64,000 nucleotides of DNA from Gordionus sp. m RMFG-2023 (taxonomy: Eukaryota; Nematomorpha; Gordioida; Chordodea; Parachordodidae): contig NC_088778.1 of NCBI RefSeq assembly GCF_954871325.1, positions 29,001,120 to 29,065,119 of the forward strand. Direction: 5' to 3'. Below, piece after piece: positions 58,301 to 62,790 of this stretch. The notes under the pieces were generated by a model. The model saw only the letters and a program-made list of their open reading frames with translations, searched no databases and was not told the DNA's origin. The position numbers and the translations under genes were made by a program. Every line of letters starts with the position of its first letter. Position 1 is the stretch's first letter.

Positions 58301-59369
58301 TAAAAAAAAATATTTATATTTAATAAGTAACGAATAACATGTTACTTTTTCAAATGTAATGAGTAGTGTTTGAATAACATTTAATACTAATTTATTATTT
58401 TTTGGAATGAGTTATGTTGGCTATTTTAAAAAAAATTGTAACACTATATCTCTGCATTTAAGATAATAAAAATATACTTTTAGATTTTCATATTAAAAAA
58501 AGTTCTAAAAGGCCATATTTTATACCAAGAAAATTCTGTTAATGTATTCAATGATTTGTAAAATATGACATTTTTGTGAGATCCCTGATCAATCTGAGTT
58601 TTTAATTCTAATAGGAATTATATTTACAAAGAATCAATCAATTCTTAAAACATCAGTCAATATTATGTCTCTCTAATTAAAGTCTTCAAAATAGATATAA
58701 TTAGAGACAGTAAATTAAATTACATTACAAATATAGGCAAACTTACCATATTATTCTGTAAATCTTTTAAAGATAGAGAGGAATTTACTAATTTAGGATT
58801 ACACGATAATACAATAATTTTTTTCTTTTCAACTGTTTTGACTTCTGTTACTTGAACTCTTATCCATTGTCCTATATTAAAAAATTGTCTCAAATTGATG
58901 AGTTCCTAAAAAGAAAATAGTTATAATAACACAAATAATTTACTTCATCAACATCTGAATTATTAGTGTATGATTTTAGAAATTCATTGTAATCATCAGA
59001 TATGTTAGTTAAAGGTAAAGTACCAATTAAACGGCCTGGCAGTGATATTTTCATTTCATAATCATGAATAGCTTTAATAATCCCCAAAAATTTCATTTCA
59101 GGTGTAAGGGTCTAGATAAATAATGGATAAAAACTAAACATTGATTAATTTACATTGAAGTTAATTTTATCAAAATGGCCAAACATCCTAGTATTTATTT
59201 CGATATTTTCTACATGTCTTTTAATCCGATTCTTTTTAATCTGTTTATGATTTTTATCACTCTGAATAATCATATTTAATTAGATATTATTAGCTAAATT
59301 TACCTTAAATTTAGGTTTGAATGTCTGCTTTCCACCACGGGGTAGGTCTTTAGTAGTGGTCGAAGTCAT
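16166..59369 (-). CDS. RRP5: RRP5/PDCD11 homologue, rRNA-processing S1/HAT-repeat protein, 28 exons
   Basis: RRP5 is a nucleolar factor needed for early pre-rRNA cleavages for both 18S rRNA and 5.8S/25-28S rRNA; its S1 domains bind pre-rRNA and its HAT repeats bind processome partners. The call rests on the N-terminal LPRGGK motif (animal homologues start FPRGG), serial S1 domains (e.g. GIASIFNLRD, FLPKSHLSDF, GFIPLLHLSD) and C-terminal HAT repeats (YPKRTDIWFRYLDAF, HPNDSLVWTRYIAFF). Exons, 5' to 3': 59304-59369, 59154-59261, 58944-59111, 58747-58905, 57634-57754, 56393-56458, 53827-54028, 51310-52405, 50804-51133, 50169-50285, 49788-50055, 48842-49108, 48558-48746, 46983-47144, 45960-46645, 44692-44955, 44089-44294, 43787-43910, 43514-43712, 43111-43289, 42665-42739, 40273-40550, 23954-24634, 21842-22087, 21197-21371, 20665-20866, 16439-16604, 16166-16328. 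Their sum is 6,963 bases, divisible by three. About 2,320 residues is longer than human PDCD11 (about 1,870, from memory); the extra lies mostly in exons 8, 15 and 23. A few donor/acceptor choices are the best of several. Confidence 0.93.
16439..16604 (-). CDS. RRP5: RRP5 exon 27, HAT repeat
   Basis: Residues 2212-2266. HVEMIVKFALLEFDYGHPE and YPKRTDIWFRYLDAF match the family HVDVIAKFAQLEF and YPKRTDVWSVYIDM. The decayed copy is at 5576-5741. Confidence 0.94.
16808..17010. mobile_element. MITE family A copy 3
   Basis: TAGTGTTGTTAAACGG at the left, TTAGCCGTTTTAAAAAATCG near the right, where the outermost bases are lost. In RRP5 intron 26; the duplicate at 5198-7808 lacks it. Confidence 0.82.
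17105..17615 (-). mobile_element. 5'-truncated LINE fragment (reverse-transcriptase C-terminal part)
   Basis: Minus strand, in shifting frames: KGKVYVSCVRSCLVYGGETW near 17560-17500, RRNRLRWFG near 17340, and the open piece 17129-17332 with GGSRPRGRPKMTWANMI and DAQDRQKWKRKIRK. This is the well-known C-terminal part of a non-LTR retrotransposon reverse transcriptase; I cannot fix the clade. Frames are broken more than once. In RRP5 intron 26. Confidence 0.85.
18467..18823 (+). pseudogene. hAT transposase N-terminal remnant
   Basis: About 118 codons with IVDFIIYTVQPMSLVDNPSF, the segment after the BED finger in ZBED-like hAT transposases. The reading stops before the catalytic core. Confidence 0.75.
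18935..19180 (+). pseudogene. hAT transposase dimerisation-domain remnant
   Basis: PLPSSASVERLFNKTKLIL then IEMILLLKCNK, the C-terminal hAT dimerisation signature. It lies about 110 bases after the N-terminal remnant, so most of the RNase H-like core has been deleted. Confidence 0.85.
20665..20866 (-). CDS. RRP5: RRP5 exon 26, HAT repeat
   Basis: Residues 2145-2211. KADETYRRILLLTV, LEIWTSYTEFCVKV and ARQMLERSFQIL are one HAT unit. Donor C|GTGAGT. The decayed copy of this exon is at 7425-7626. Confidence 0.93.
21197..21371 (-). CDS. RRP5: RRP5 exon 25, HAT repeat
   Basis: Residues 2086-2144. EEQERLNIWTAMLNLELM is nearly the family EEQEKLNVWVALLNLENM. Donor CAG|GTTTTT, phase 0 out. Confidence 0.94.
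21842..22087 (-). CDS. RRP5: RRP5 exon 24, HAT repeat 1
   Basis: Residues 2004-2085. NFERSLLAHPNDSLVWTRY and ARSLSKRALETISFR match the first HAT repeat (human SSPNSSILWLQYMAF then AVAERALKTISFR, from memory). Confidence 0.94.
22597..22724. mobile_element. Short TATCTG-family hAT derivative
   Basis: Same TATCTGTATCTAGAT arrays as the element at 1055-2578 and the same right end (TTTTAACAACTCTG), with no interior: an internal-deletion derivative of that family, in RRP5 intron 23. Confidence 0.8.
22908..23101. mobile_element. MITE family A copy 4
   Basis: TAGTGTTGTTAAACGGCTC and GTCGTTTAACAACACTA as ends; flanks ACGCTAAA and ACGCTAAC, an 8-bp duplication with one mismatch. In RRP5 intron 23. 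Confidence 0.88.
23413..23912. mobile_element. MITE family A copy 5, split by a family B insertion
   Basis: Ends GTGTTGTTAAAAACCCCGAT and ATCGGGCTTTTTAACCACAA; its middle is interrupted by the element at 23529-23803. A divergent subfamily with CCCCGATTTGGG in place of CGGCTC. Confidence 0.82.
23529..23803. mobile_element. MITE family B (GGCCCGG type), perfect 8-bp target duplication
   Basis: Ends TAGAGATCTTCTGCAAAG and GATGCAGATCACTA, flanked by TTTGCCAT at 23521-23528 and 23804-23811. Subterminal regions are runs of GGCCCG/CGGGCC, a striking GC spike in AT-rich DNA. Inserted in family A copy 5, hence younger than it. Confidence 0.9.
23954..24634 (-). CDS. RRP5: RRP5 exon 23, acidic/basic linker
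   Basis: Residues 1777-2003, a low-similarity charged linker ending in VYDWWAD and SKRSRKRMDEQ (across the junction), like the KSKKERELEKQK region before the HAT repeats of animal RRP5. Likely disordered. Acceptor TTTTTAG. Confidence 0.87.
25180..25421 (+). repeat. Left LTR
   Basis: 242 bp. Contains two tandem copies of a unit of about 45 bp (TTTAATTTGCATAAAGATTT at its start), perhaps regulatory. Confidence 0.93.
27383..27624 (+). repeat. Right LTR
   Basis: 242 bp, nearly identical to the left repeat, with the same internal tandem unit. Preceded by a purine tract. Confidence 0.93.
27630..28819. other. Intronic AT-rich DNA, no gene seen
   Basis: Part of RRP5 intron 22. Contains a loose inverted pair around 28525-28565 and 28785-28825 (TTTAAACTAAACTGCAAATG and its rough complement), perhaps a decayed fold-back element. 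Confidence 0.55.
28820..29035. mobile_element. CCGATA-family fragment
   Basis: Resembles the left part of 36061-36847 in inverted orientation, ending ATATCGGTACATCCTTG. The other half is missing. Confidence 0.75.
29369..29500. mobile_element. MITE family B fragment
   Basis: Starts CAGAGACCTGCAG, then CTCGGCC and GGGCCGGGCAGG. Only the left part is clear; the rest grades into A/T sequence. Confidence 0.65.
29749..30052. mobile_element. MITE family B copy
   Basis: TAGTGATCTGCATCGGGCCC at the left and GGCCCGGCAGATCCCTA at the right. No clean target duplication visible. Confidence 0.8.
30080..30965 (-). mobile_element. Tc1/mariner-like (IS630-type) element, decayed
   Basis: The minus strand encodes a DDE-type core at 30161-30715. 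Its 3' flank is shared with the plus-strand copy ending near 35720 and its 5' flank with 31255-31335, so the two are head to head. Exact ends are uncertain. Confidence 0.8.
30161..30715 (-). pseudogene. Tc1/mariner-like transposase fragment
   Basis: ILDETGLDL carries the first Asp, AVIVMDYIKGHF the second and LSQLKPIENFFGVLKNKYR the Glu of the DDE triad. Between second Asp and Glu are 27 residues, fewer than the usual 34 or so, suggesting a small in-frame loss. The N-terminal helix-turn-helix part is upstream in decayed sequence. Confidence 0.88.
31255..31335 (+). mobile_element. Tc1/mariner-like element, plus-strand copy, left piece
   Basis: ATTGGAAAGAGAGG and AGAAAGAAAAATTATGGA are shared, inverted, with 30895-30960 of the minus-strand copy. 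The reading LRREAISRNHK just upstream looks like the transposase N-terminus. It is cut off where the inverted hAT copy begins. Confidence 0.7.
31341..32487 (-). mobile_element. Inverted partial copy of the hAT element
   Basis: Reverse complement of about 33975-35109, near-identical, coding open from 32267 to 31428 (the last 279 transposase codons including the dimerisation domain). It ends abruptly at both sides: at 32487 inside coding sequence (GCGCTGCACAACCA) and at 31341 short of the right terminal repeat. It differs by one extra A in the homopolymer and one extra Ser codon. Confidence 0.92.
32488..35196 (+). mobile_element. hAT transposon with near-full transposase (TTTGACCGGTCAAAT family)
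   Basis: The right end is a terminal repeat finishing GCACAACCCTG at 35196, with repeated TTTGACCGGTCAAAT inside it. The left side keeps only the inner part of the matching repeat (ATTGACCGG... TTTGACTGGTCAAAT from 32488); the outer bases are replaced by an inverted copy of the element's own 3' part. The transposase frame begins at 33070. Confidence 0.88.
33070..35021 (+). pseudogene. hAT transposase (BED finger, hAT core), one frameshift
   Basis: From MVKPKHHVWKHF: BED finger (CKFCKMSYITHVDRMVKHLL, C2H2/C2HC pattern), catalytic-core motifs (YLSIVSDGWSN; VYSLVTDNAANMKAAW; CYGCAAHTLQLFF), and C-terminal dimerisation (SSERNWSVWG, then RNRLKAS). About 650 residues, usual for hAT. A run of eight A near 34463-34470 shifts the frame; the inverted partial copy has nine A there and reads through, so the shift is probably recent. 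Start set at ATG 33070, just before the BED finger. Confidence 0.9.
35200..35720 (+). mobile_element. Tc1/mariner-like element, plus-strand copy, right piece
   Basis: Begins at the hAT right end. 35206-35490 encodes decayed matches to the minus copy (EGAYNNLLF, MIELINIIPSGAVIV, then NKYRSINP). The 3' flank to about 35720 matches the reverse complement of 30080-30165. About the middle third of the element is missing between this and the left piece. Confidence 0.8.
36061..36847. mobile_element. hAT-like element (CCGATA family), perfect 8-bp target duplication
   Basis: Ends TAGGGATGTACCGATATTT and TATCGGTACACCCCTA, flanked by CTATTTAG at 36053-36060 and 36848-36855. Subterminal ATCGGATCGG repeats; 787 bp without a recognisable transposase. 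In RRP5 intron 22. Confidence 0.92.
36853..37066. mobile_element. MITE family A copy 6
   Basis: TAGTGTTGTTAAACGGCTC at the left and GAGCCGTTACAACACT at the right. It starts inside the right target duplication of the element at 36061-36847. In RRP5 intron 22. Confidence 0.88.
37070..38045. other. Intronic AT-rich DNA with a G run
   Basis: RRP5 intron 22. A run of about 14 G at 37302-37315 precedes a short hAT-like trace (AATAGATTGAAGAATC). No gene seen. Confidence 0.5.
38048..38104. mobile_element. MITE family B end fragment
   Basis: GGGCCGGGCCTGCAAAATTAG then AATGCAGATCACTA; a right end only. Confidence 0.6.
38331..38540. mobile_element. hAT-like end fragment (GACTTGAGT family)
   Basis: TAGTGTTGTTAAACGACTGA followed by repeated GACTTGAGT/GAACTCGAGTCGTGA motifs. 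Same terminal code as family A but a different subterminal motif. No right end found. Confidence 0.6.
39244..39469. mobile_element. Fold-back element with GCGATCGC motifs
   Basis: Arms of about 80 bp, from TTGAATTCATAGCGGCGCG to the complement CGCGCCACTATGAATTCAA, holding GCGATCGCGATTTAA and TAAAATCTGTTTATGAGATC. Flanks share GCTCA. A diverged relative of one arm lies near 15880-15935. In RRP5 intron 22, just beside MITE D copy 1. Confidence 0.82.
39530..39755. mobile_element. MITE family D copy 1 (Harbinger-type)
   Basis: GGCCTCATTTATAGTAAA at the left, CGTTTACTATAAATGAGG at the right, preceded by TAA and followed by TTA. In RRP5 intron 22. Confidence 0.82.
40273..40550 (-). CDS. RRP5: RRP5 exon 22, last S1 domain
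   Basis: Residues 1685-1776. ILSQFQPGHVVTGLLTNMAP (family IKEGQLLRGYVGSIQP) opens the last S1 domain; KDVSKIITCLITE closes it. Donor GA|GTTAGT is chosen because it alone keeps phase with exon 23 across the 15.6-kb intron. Confidence 0.86.
41017..41183. mobile_element. MITE family A copy 7
   Basis: Shorter (167 bp): TAGTGTTGTTTAAACGGCTC and GGCTCATTAACAACACTA. In RRP5 intron 21. Confidence 0.85.
41381..41539 (+). other. Coding-like island of unknown origin in RRP5 intron 21
   Basis: A GC-richer stretch, open on the plus strand for about 55 codons, with MLIVATVAENIVETALF, LDSGLAGVEM and TDREMVEFLRDE before TAA. It opposes RRP5. I do not recognise the family; it may be an exon or transposase fragment carried in. 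It stands out because the surrounding intron is close to pure A/T. Confidence 0.35.
41633..41779 (-). repeat. Short copy of RRP5 exon 16 3' end plus intron bases
   Basis: About 147 bases resembling 44620-44767 in the same orientation, covering the last 76 or so bases of exon 16 and part of intron 16. Both share AGCCTTCATAGGCTCGAGTT and TTCTAATTATATTAATTA. It lies in intron 21, without an exon-like border of its own. Confidence 0.8.
42665..42739 (-). CDS. RRP5: RRP5 exon 21
   Basis: A 75-base exon, residues 1660-1684, with NRVYLISLKRSKRAE, the end of the S1 domain opened in exon 20 (family NVLTLSLRSSR). Phase 0 at both ends. Confidence 0.85.
42777..43000. mobile_element. MITE family D copy 2, TAA target duplication
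   Basis: Same ends as copy 1, flanked by TAA at 42774-42776 and 43001-43003. TAA/TTA 3-bp duplications point to the PIF/Harbinger superfamily. In RRP5 intron 20. Confidence 0.87.
43111..43289 (-). CDS. RRP5: RRP5 exon 20, S1 domain
   Basis: Residues 1600-1659. MGFLFKLPRNRFGIASIFNL matches the well-conserved family stretch FGKIGTVSIFHMSD. Donor AAG|GTTGGT. Confidence 0.9.
43514..43712 (-). CDS. RRP5: RRP5 exon 19
   Basis: Residues 1534-1599. FKRGRVCKGARVINIVSTG and VLHLSLIHDS form the end of an S1 domain (family FRVGQALRATVV then LCLSLTG). The two flanking phases fix the borders. Confidence 0.86.
43787..43910 (-). CDS. RRP5: RRP5 exon 18
   Basis: Residues 1492-1533. DEQLTCFVECVQPEKRKI aligns with the family AGQTVTCFLKKYNVVKKW. 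Acceptor ACAG, donor AAG|GTGTGT. Confidence 0.87.
44089..44294 (-). CDS. RRP5: RRP5 exon 17
   Basis: Residues 1424-1491. Contains LNHFPRGSLIEDSLYVMC and RKRLALTHPGIAT; I cannot align it firmly to one S1 domain, but acceptor CTTTCAG and phase (0 in, 2 out) join exons 16 and 18 without a break. Confidence 0.8.
44692..44955 (-). CDS. RRP5: RRP5 exon 16
   Basis: Residues 1336-1423. VQISCIESKFKYVTVRSLKH aligns with human [21 protein letters not shown] (from memory). Phase 0 at both ends. Its 3' end and the following intron bases are copied at 41633-41779. Confidence 0.87.
45040..45188. mobile_element. Tc1/mariner-type MITE, TA target duplication
   Basis: GTAAAACTTGTCTAATTT and AAATTAGACAGGTTTTAC as inverted ends, each flanked by TA. 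149 bp, in RRP5 intron 15. Confidence 0.82.
45636..45721. repeat. Small fold-back repeat F, copy 1
   Basis: TGCATTCAGAGTTAGCG and CGCTAGCTGTGAATGCA as inverted ends, 86 bp. In RRP5 intron 15. Confidence 0.65.
45960..46645 (-). CDS. RRP5: RRP5 exon 15, S1 domains
   Basis: Residues 1107-1335. LFLPGQLLKAQYIIAP is an S1 opening (family MTPGMFLDLVVQE). A long Ser/Asn/Lys-rich linker follows, then FPAFLPLYWDFCDVLP and LIVGK, the middle of the next S1 domain (family LKVGK). Acceptor TTTCTCAG, donor AAG|GTTCAA. Confidence 0.9.
46744..46836. repeat. Small fold-back repeat F, copy 2
   Basis: CTCATTCAGAGTTAAAG and CATTAACAGTGAATGAG, related to copy 1 about 1.1 kb away. In RRP5 intron 14, at the edge of exon 15. 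Confidence 0.6.
46983..47144 (-). CDS. RRP5: RRP5 exon 14
   Basis: Residues 1053-1106. TRTLLSLTLADRD aligns with the family QRMLLSLRLSD, closing the S1 domain begun in exon 12. Acceptor ACTAAG, donor A|GTAATT; 162 bases, phase consistent. Confidence 0.85.
48059..48345. mobile_element. MITE family B copy, both ends present
   Basis: CAGAGACCTGCAGAGG and CCTGCAGGTCTCTG, exact inverted termini of hAT form. Subterminal GGCCCGG/CCCGGGTT. Flanks TATTTTTC and ATTTTTAT only roughly match. In RRP5 intron 13. Confidence 0.82.
48558..48746 (-). CDS. RRP5: RRP5 exon 13
   Basis: Residues 990-1052: a charged linker then ATIMAKVLEVKC, the last part of an S1 domain. Two CAG acceptors three bases apart (48746 or 48743) are both usable, a possible one-codon alternative splice. 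Confidence 0.82.
48842..49108 (-). CDS. RRP5: RRP5 exon 12, S1 domain
   Basis: Residues 901-989. LLPGIYCVGKIKTHRECGLI and RGLVHRSHFPG form an S1 domain (family IHPGMLLIGFVKSIKDYGV). Both borders are the only nearby ones I found that keep phase with exons 11 and 13; the donor A|GTTTTA is weak. Confidence 0.82.
49245..49375. mobile_element. MITE family B-like fragment
   Basis: GACGGGCAGGTC, GGTCCGGGCTGGTC and a right side AATGCAGGCCACGATCCCTGA. Decayed. In RRP5 intron 11. Confidence 0.5.
49788..50055 (-). CDS. RRP5: RRP5 exon 11, S1 domain
   Basis: Residues 812-900. IYSGVITCKMTSGFRVSVQL then STFLPKSHLSDF, almost the family FLPTSHLSD signature. The acceptor AAAAG|ATTTAT keeps the S1 strand intact; the donor is A|GTGAGT. 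Confidence 0.88.
50169..50285 (-). CDS. RRP5: RRP5 exon 10, charged linker
   Basis: Residues 773-811, a charged linker with four consecutive Thr, ending KYQGLKVGR, which opens the next S1 domain. Phase 0 at both ends; 39 codons. Confidence 0.84.
50804..51133 (-). CDS. RRP5: RRP5 exon 9, S1 domain
   Basis: Residues 663-772. VIDVLPDLTKLIVTHKKSL matches the linker between S1 domains (family LMMTLKKTL), then LAKGSIVNIMDYGLLVAFYG and GQTVTCRVLEV form another S1 domain. Phase 0 at both ends; 110 codons. Confidence 0.92.
51310..52405 (-). CDS. RRP5: RRP5 exon 8, S1 domains 3 to 5
   Basis: The largest exon, residues 297-662. It begins KKTDDH, then GKRVFPVIVTYVNSF (end of S1 domain 3), a basic Lys-rich insert near residues 440-490, then IGAIVHGCVVLKYSDEEG and RGFIPLLHLSD (an S1 domain). 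It ends PGKLLTCR|GTAATG, phase 0. The Lys-rich insert helps explain the extra length over the human protein. Confidence 0.92.
52915..53250. mobile_element. MITE family B-like copy, decayed
   Basis: AACCTGCGAAAA at the left, then CAGCCCAGCTCC, GCCCAGCCCG and GGGCCAGGC. Ends unclear. In RRP5 intron 7. Confidence 0.5.
53827..54028 (-). CDS. RRP5: RRP5 exon 7, S1 domain 3
   Basis: Residues 230-296. ILPGSVMVVTIVRKLNNGG is an S1 start (family LLPGLVVKAQV), followed by an acidic stretch rich in Asp. Phase 2 in, phase 2 out (AG|GTAAAA). Confidence 0.88.
54240..55890 (-). mobile_element. LTR-element fossil with gag-like CCHC frame, inside inverted repeats
   Basis: Open at 55076-54684 on the minus strand with a CCHC knuckle (CFICGILGHKIINC), characteristic of retroelement Gag. 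The two sides, about 54240-54620 and 55480-55890, are inverted copies of one another (ATTTGGGATGAGATATAGGT on one side and its complement on the other). No protease or polymerase is seen. Incomplete and aged; in RRP5 intron 6. Confidence 0.72.
56393..56458 (-). CDS. RRP5: RRP5 exon 6, end of S1 domain 2
   Basis: A 66-base exon carrying LRLSIGQYLHCKVELP, the end of S1 domain 2 (family LKVGQYLNCIVEK). It enters with two bases and leaves with one (A|GTAAGA), fitting both neighbours. Confidence 0.82.
56929..57114. mobile_element. MITE family A copy 8
   Basis: TAGCGTTGTTTAAAGGGCC and GAGCCGTTTAACGACACTA, flanked by ATTATCAAG on both sides (56920-56928, 57115-57123), i.e. a perfect 8- or 9-bp duplication. 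Nested in a CCGATA-type element, in RRP5 intron 5. Confidence 0.88.
57309..57390. repeat. GAAA microsatellite
   Basis: Interrupted GAAA repeats on the plus strand, within RRP5 intron 5. Confidence 0.9.
57634..57754 (-). CDS. RRP5: RRP5 exon 5, start of S1 domain 2
   Basis: Residues 168-207 plus one base. CVIKSVEDHGYILETG closely follows the RRP5 second S1 consensus (VSSLEDHGYLVDIG). The donor (A|GTTTTT) is weak but its phase agrees with exon 6. Confidence 0.85.
57755..58746 (-). other. RRP5 intron 4, nothing recognised
   Basis: AT-rich, without identifiable repeats or coding sequence. Confidence 0.6.
58747..58905 (-). CDS. RRP5: RRP5 exon 4, second half of S1 domain 1
   Basis: Residues 115-167. 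FFNIGQWIRVQVTEV and IIVLSCNPKLV are the later strands of an S1 fold. Clean GTAAGT donor; phase 0 at both ends, 53 codons. Confidence 0.9.
58944..59111 (-). CDS. RRP5: RRP5 exon 3, first half of S1 domain 1
   Basis: Residues 59-114. Contains GIIKAIHDYEMKISLPGRL, which aligns with the first S1 domain of animal RRP5 (GCVKEVNELELVISLPNGL in human, from memory). Phase 0 at both ends. Confidence 0.9.
59154..59261 (-). CDS. RRP5: RRP5 exon 2
   Basis: Residues 23-58, a basic N-terminal segment rich in Lys, Arg and His. Phase 0 at both ends (CAG acceptor, AAT|GTAAAT donor), 36 codons. Confidence 0.82.
59304..59369 (-). CDS. RRP5: RRP5 exon 1 (start codon)
   Basis: Residues 1-22, starting MTSTTTKDLPRGGK. 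The ATG is chosen because LPRGGK matches the conserved N-terminal FPRGG motif of RRP5. The exon ends in AAG|GTAAAT. Confidence 0.88.
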
Positions 59370-59749
59370 ATCAATTTAAAAAATGTGTCTTTAAAAAATT
59401 TAAATGTGTGCAAGCTTTTAAAGTTTTTAATAATTTTGGAAAAACTAAATACTAACCGGATGGAAATTAGTAATATATACATTCACTAAATGAGGTATCG
59501 TCCCTCTAATTCGTATGAAAATTTAGGAAATAGGTTTTTTGTCGTATTGCAATAGTTCGTTCCCAAAAAAAAGCCAATTTGCAATAGTTCGTTCCCAAAG
59601 TAGTTTGTTCCCAAAATAATTATGAAAATCCAAGAGATTAAAGCTAAATCGCAACAATTATCAATAAGAAAATTGTAAAGTATATATTATTTAATTTGCA
59701 TTTAATAATTAATTTTTTTAGAAAACTAGGCAAAACAAAGAGTGCATAT

Positions 59750-59867
59750 AAACAAAGCTATTATTCAAATTCTAATAATCAAATGGTTCAATATAGTTTG
59801 ATTAAATCAAAATACAACAATAATATTATCTATTCTAACAAAATTTTAATTCAATTTATACATTATA
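59750..59867. repeat. 118-bp direct duplication, first copy
   Basis: Shares nearly every base with 60023-60140 (AAACAAAGCTATTAT, AATCAAATGGTTCAATATAG). Lies upstream of RRP5. Confidence 0.92.
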
Positions 59868-60022
59868 TCATGCAAAAAAAAAGAGATTGCATTTTTATAT
59901 ATTAATTAAAATTTTTATTATGAGATATTTCATATAAATTTTAATAATGTTATATCAAAGATATATTTATAATAAAGAGTTTGCTAAAATATTGTAAATT
60001 ATCTGCTATTTATATCATTTTT

Positions 60023-60140
60023 AAACAAAGCTATTATACAAATTCTAATAATCAAATGGTTCAATATAGTTTGATCAAATCAAAATACAACAATAATATT
60101 ATCTATTCTAACAAAAATTTAATTCAATTTATACATTATT
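60023..60140. repeat. 118-bp direct duplication, second copy
   Basis: Same orientation, starting 273 bases after the first copy, with about three or four differences; a recent local duplication. Confidence 0.92.
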
Positions 60141-62109
60141 ATACAATTTTATAATCGCTTCAAATATATTTGTGGCCATTTTAGGTCATTTGACGTTTTT
60201 TCACAAATGTTCATACGATCTAGTGGACCCTAACCAAAAATTCGCTAAATAATATGAAAAAACAAATATTAAATTAATTCTAATTATTATGTATTCACAG
60301 ACAATATGAATAGCGAATTATTTTAGAAAAGTTACAGCGTGGGTATTTTGAAAATTATTTAGCCATAAAAGGGATTCATTTATTAGAATAATACCTATAA
60401 AATATATAAATTCCTTTATATAGCGGAAAAATAAATGATTGAAAAATTTTATACTCAAAGTGAAAAAATTATGATAAGTTGGTTAATTTTTTTCAAATCT
60501 TTTCATCATTCATCTTATACAAAATTTCGAACCAATTCGTTAAAAAATTTTATATGCCTTTTTGCTTGTCAGATTATGAAATATTTTTGGATGCATTAAT
60601 GAGTTAAAGATAATTAGAGTCATTGCATACTATTAATTTTTAGCATAGGGGATGGAGATATGAGAAGAGGCGGCGTAAAGAGTAAGTTTACCCGACTTAG
60701 CCTAATTTAGCGGACTTTTTGCTATAATTGGCTATTTGTATAGCTGTATGTAATCATAGAAAGTATGACTAATAGCCATTATTTAATAGCAATTATCCCT
60801 ATAAAAATATTTATCAAAAGAAAAGAAATTAAATTATAAATATTTCAGTTAAAATTCTTAGATTATTAAAGGAGCTAATTTATAAAAAAAATATTTTTAG
60901 CATTATATCTGTCTATAATTAGATATATGTGTTTTGAAATAAAATTTATAAATTTCTCTTTAACAATCAATAGTGTTGCTTTATAGTATGACCGGTCTCA
61001 TGGTAGGGAAAAGATGAGGTAGGGCTGCCTAGGCTCTGCATAATTTTAGTCAAGGTCAAAGTATTTAAGCAAATCTGAAGTGAACTCACTTATTAGTTGC
61101 AAGTGACCTAACTTAAAACCTTAATTAAGGTGTTGTTTATATACCCATAAACATGACTTTATCATTTTAATGCTTTATCATGCTAATAGACTGCCTCAAA
61201 TCCCTTCAAAATCTATCGTTCTAAGAATTTTTCTAACAACTCCGATCACAATGGCTTCTGGTGAGAGTAGTATCCCTGATTTTAATTTAAAATTTTACTG
61301 CAAATTTTGATAGCGCTATCTATATTTATAGTGATGTAATTTATAATTGCTCATATTTGTAAGAAAACAATGTTATCACAATTCATTAAAGATTTAAATA
61401 GTTGATCTTATATTTTAACTGGTAAGTGATTTCTTTATTTGAATAGTAGCTGATATAATATATTATCAATAAATATTGGTGTACAATTTATTTTCTAAGA
61501 TATGGGAATAAATATAAAAATAGAATTTCGGAGAAAGGAAACGAGACTTAAAAAGAGAATGTCTAAAAGAAAATTATAATAAAAACTAGAAGGGAGAAGG
61601 AAAGAATGAAAGCATATTGAGGCATTGATGATTATTCGATGGAAGAGATAAAACTTAGATAGTTATGGCGAATATAGCAAATCTTTGCAGTAAGAAAAGG
61701 TTAGGCTGATCCCCCCCCCCTCAATTATTTAAAAAGCATTGAGCTTTGCTACCTATAAGATGGAGAGAATAGAGCAGGCGATGAGTATGAATGAGAATAT
61801 AGGATCTATGTAACTGTATTTGGCATCTTTTTTATCGAAATTTTTTAATCTAATATTTTTTAAAGGGAGAATGAAAAAATTATCAATGCACTAAGCAGTC
61901 AAAAGTCAAAAAAGGTTATGCCTGCATTATACTTACCACTGTAAAATATTTTAATTTAGTCATAATATAAATCATTAATAAAAAAATTGCTGTTATCTAA
62001 CCGTTAAAATATGGTGCTAATCTAGCATTTATAACTTATTGCAGTATTGAACATATGATAGTTAGTATGTTAAGGCTTATATTTTTCTCAATTTTTTATA
62101 TACATTCGG
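60141..62109. other. Upstream region of RRP5, no gene seen
   Basis: AT-rich sequence without open frames of note. The RRP5 promoter should lie within a few hundred bases above 59369, but I see no defining element. Confidence 0.55.
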
Positions 62110-62790
62110 AGTCTGCAAAGCAAAACAAATTTTCTAAAAAATTATAATGGTCCGGACCGGACAAAATTACGCACCAGGTCGAACCCGCATTTTATATATA
62201 AAAATTTAGTTAGCGAGCCCGGACAATGTATACAAAAAATATCAAGCATGACCTCTCAAATCTAATATTTTTCTAATCGAGCATTAAAATTTGTATATAT
62301 ATTTTTGCGAAATATTTTGATCTTGATTAATACTAATTGAAAATAAACTATAATATGCTTATTTCTTCATATCAGGAGCTGTCTACCTTAAATACCTAAA
62401 TCTATAAATAAAATAGGAAATTCACGAAAAAAATTTAAAAAGTTAATTATTAATATATAATCTAATTATACAAATACTAATAATGACAGATATCAAAAAA
62501 CAATTAATTTATAAAACGGCTATTATAGGAATTGATAGCATATAAAAAGAGGTAAAAAGGCTTTAATTGACATTTAAATTAATAGGCATGCATTAAAAAT
62601 AAGATGGCAGGAAAATACAATATAAACTGTCAGGGCCCTTGACCTTTTGAGAAATTTTGATTGGTCGAGTCGTGAAATTATTTTTTAAAAAATTATCAGG
62701 CTTAGATGGGCTAGATAAAGTTTTAAACAAAGGGCTAAGCAGGGCAATTTTTGCAAAATATATTAACGGGCCGGGTTGTGTACATATATC
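62110..62790. mobile_element. MITE family B-like fragments
   Basis: TCTGCAAAGC then GGTCCGGACCGG at 62110-62240, and CAGGGCCCTTGACC with GGGCTAAGCAGGGC and CGGGCCGGG at 62630-62790. Possibly one disrupted copy. Confidence 0.45.
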
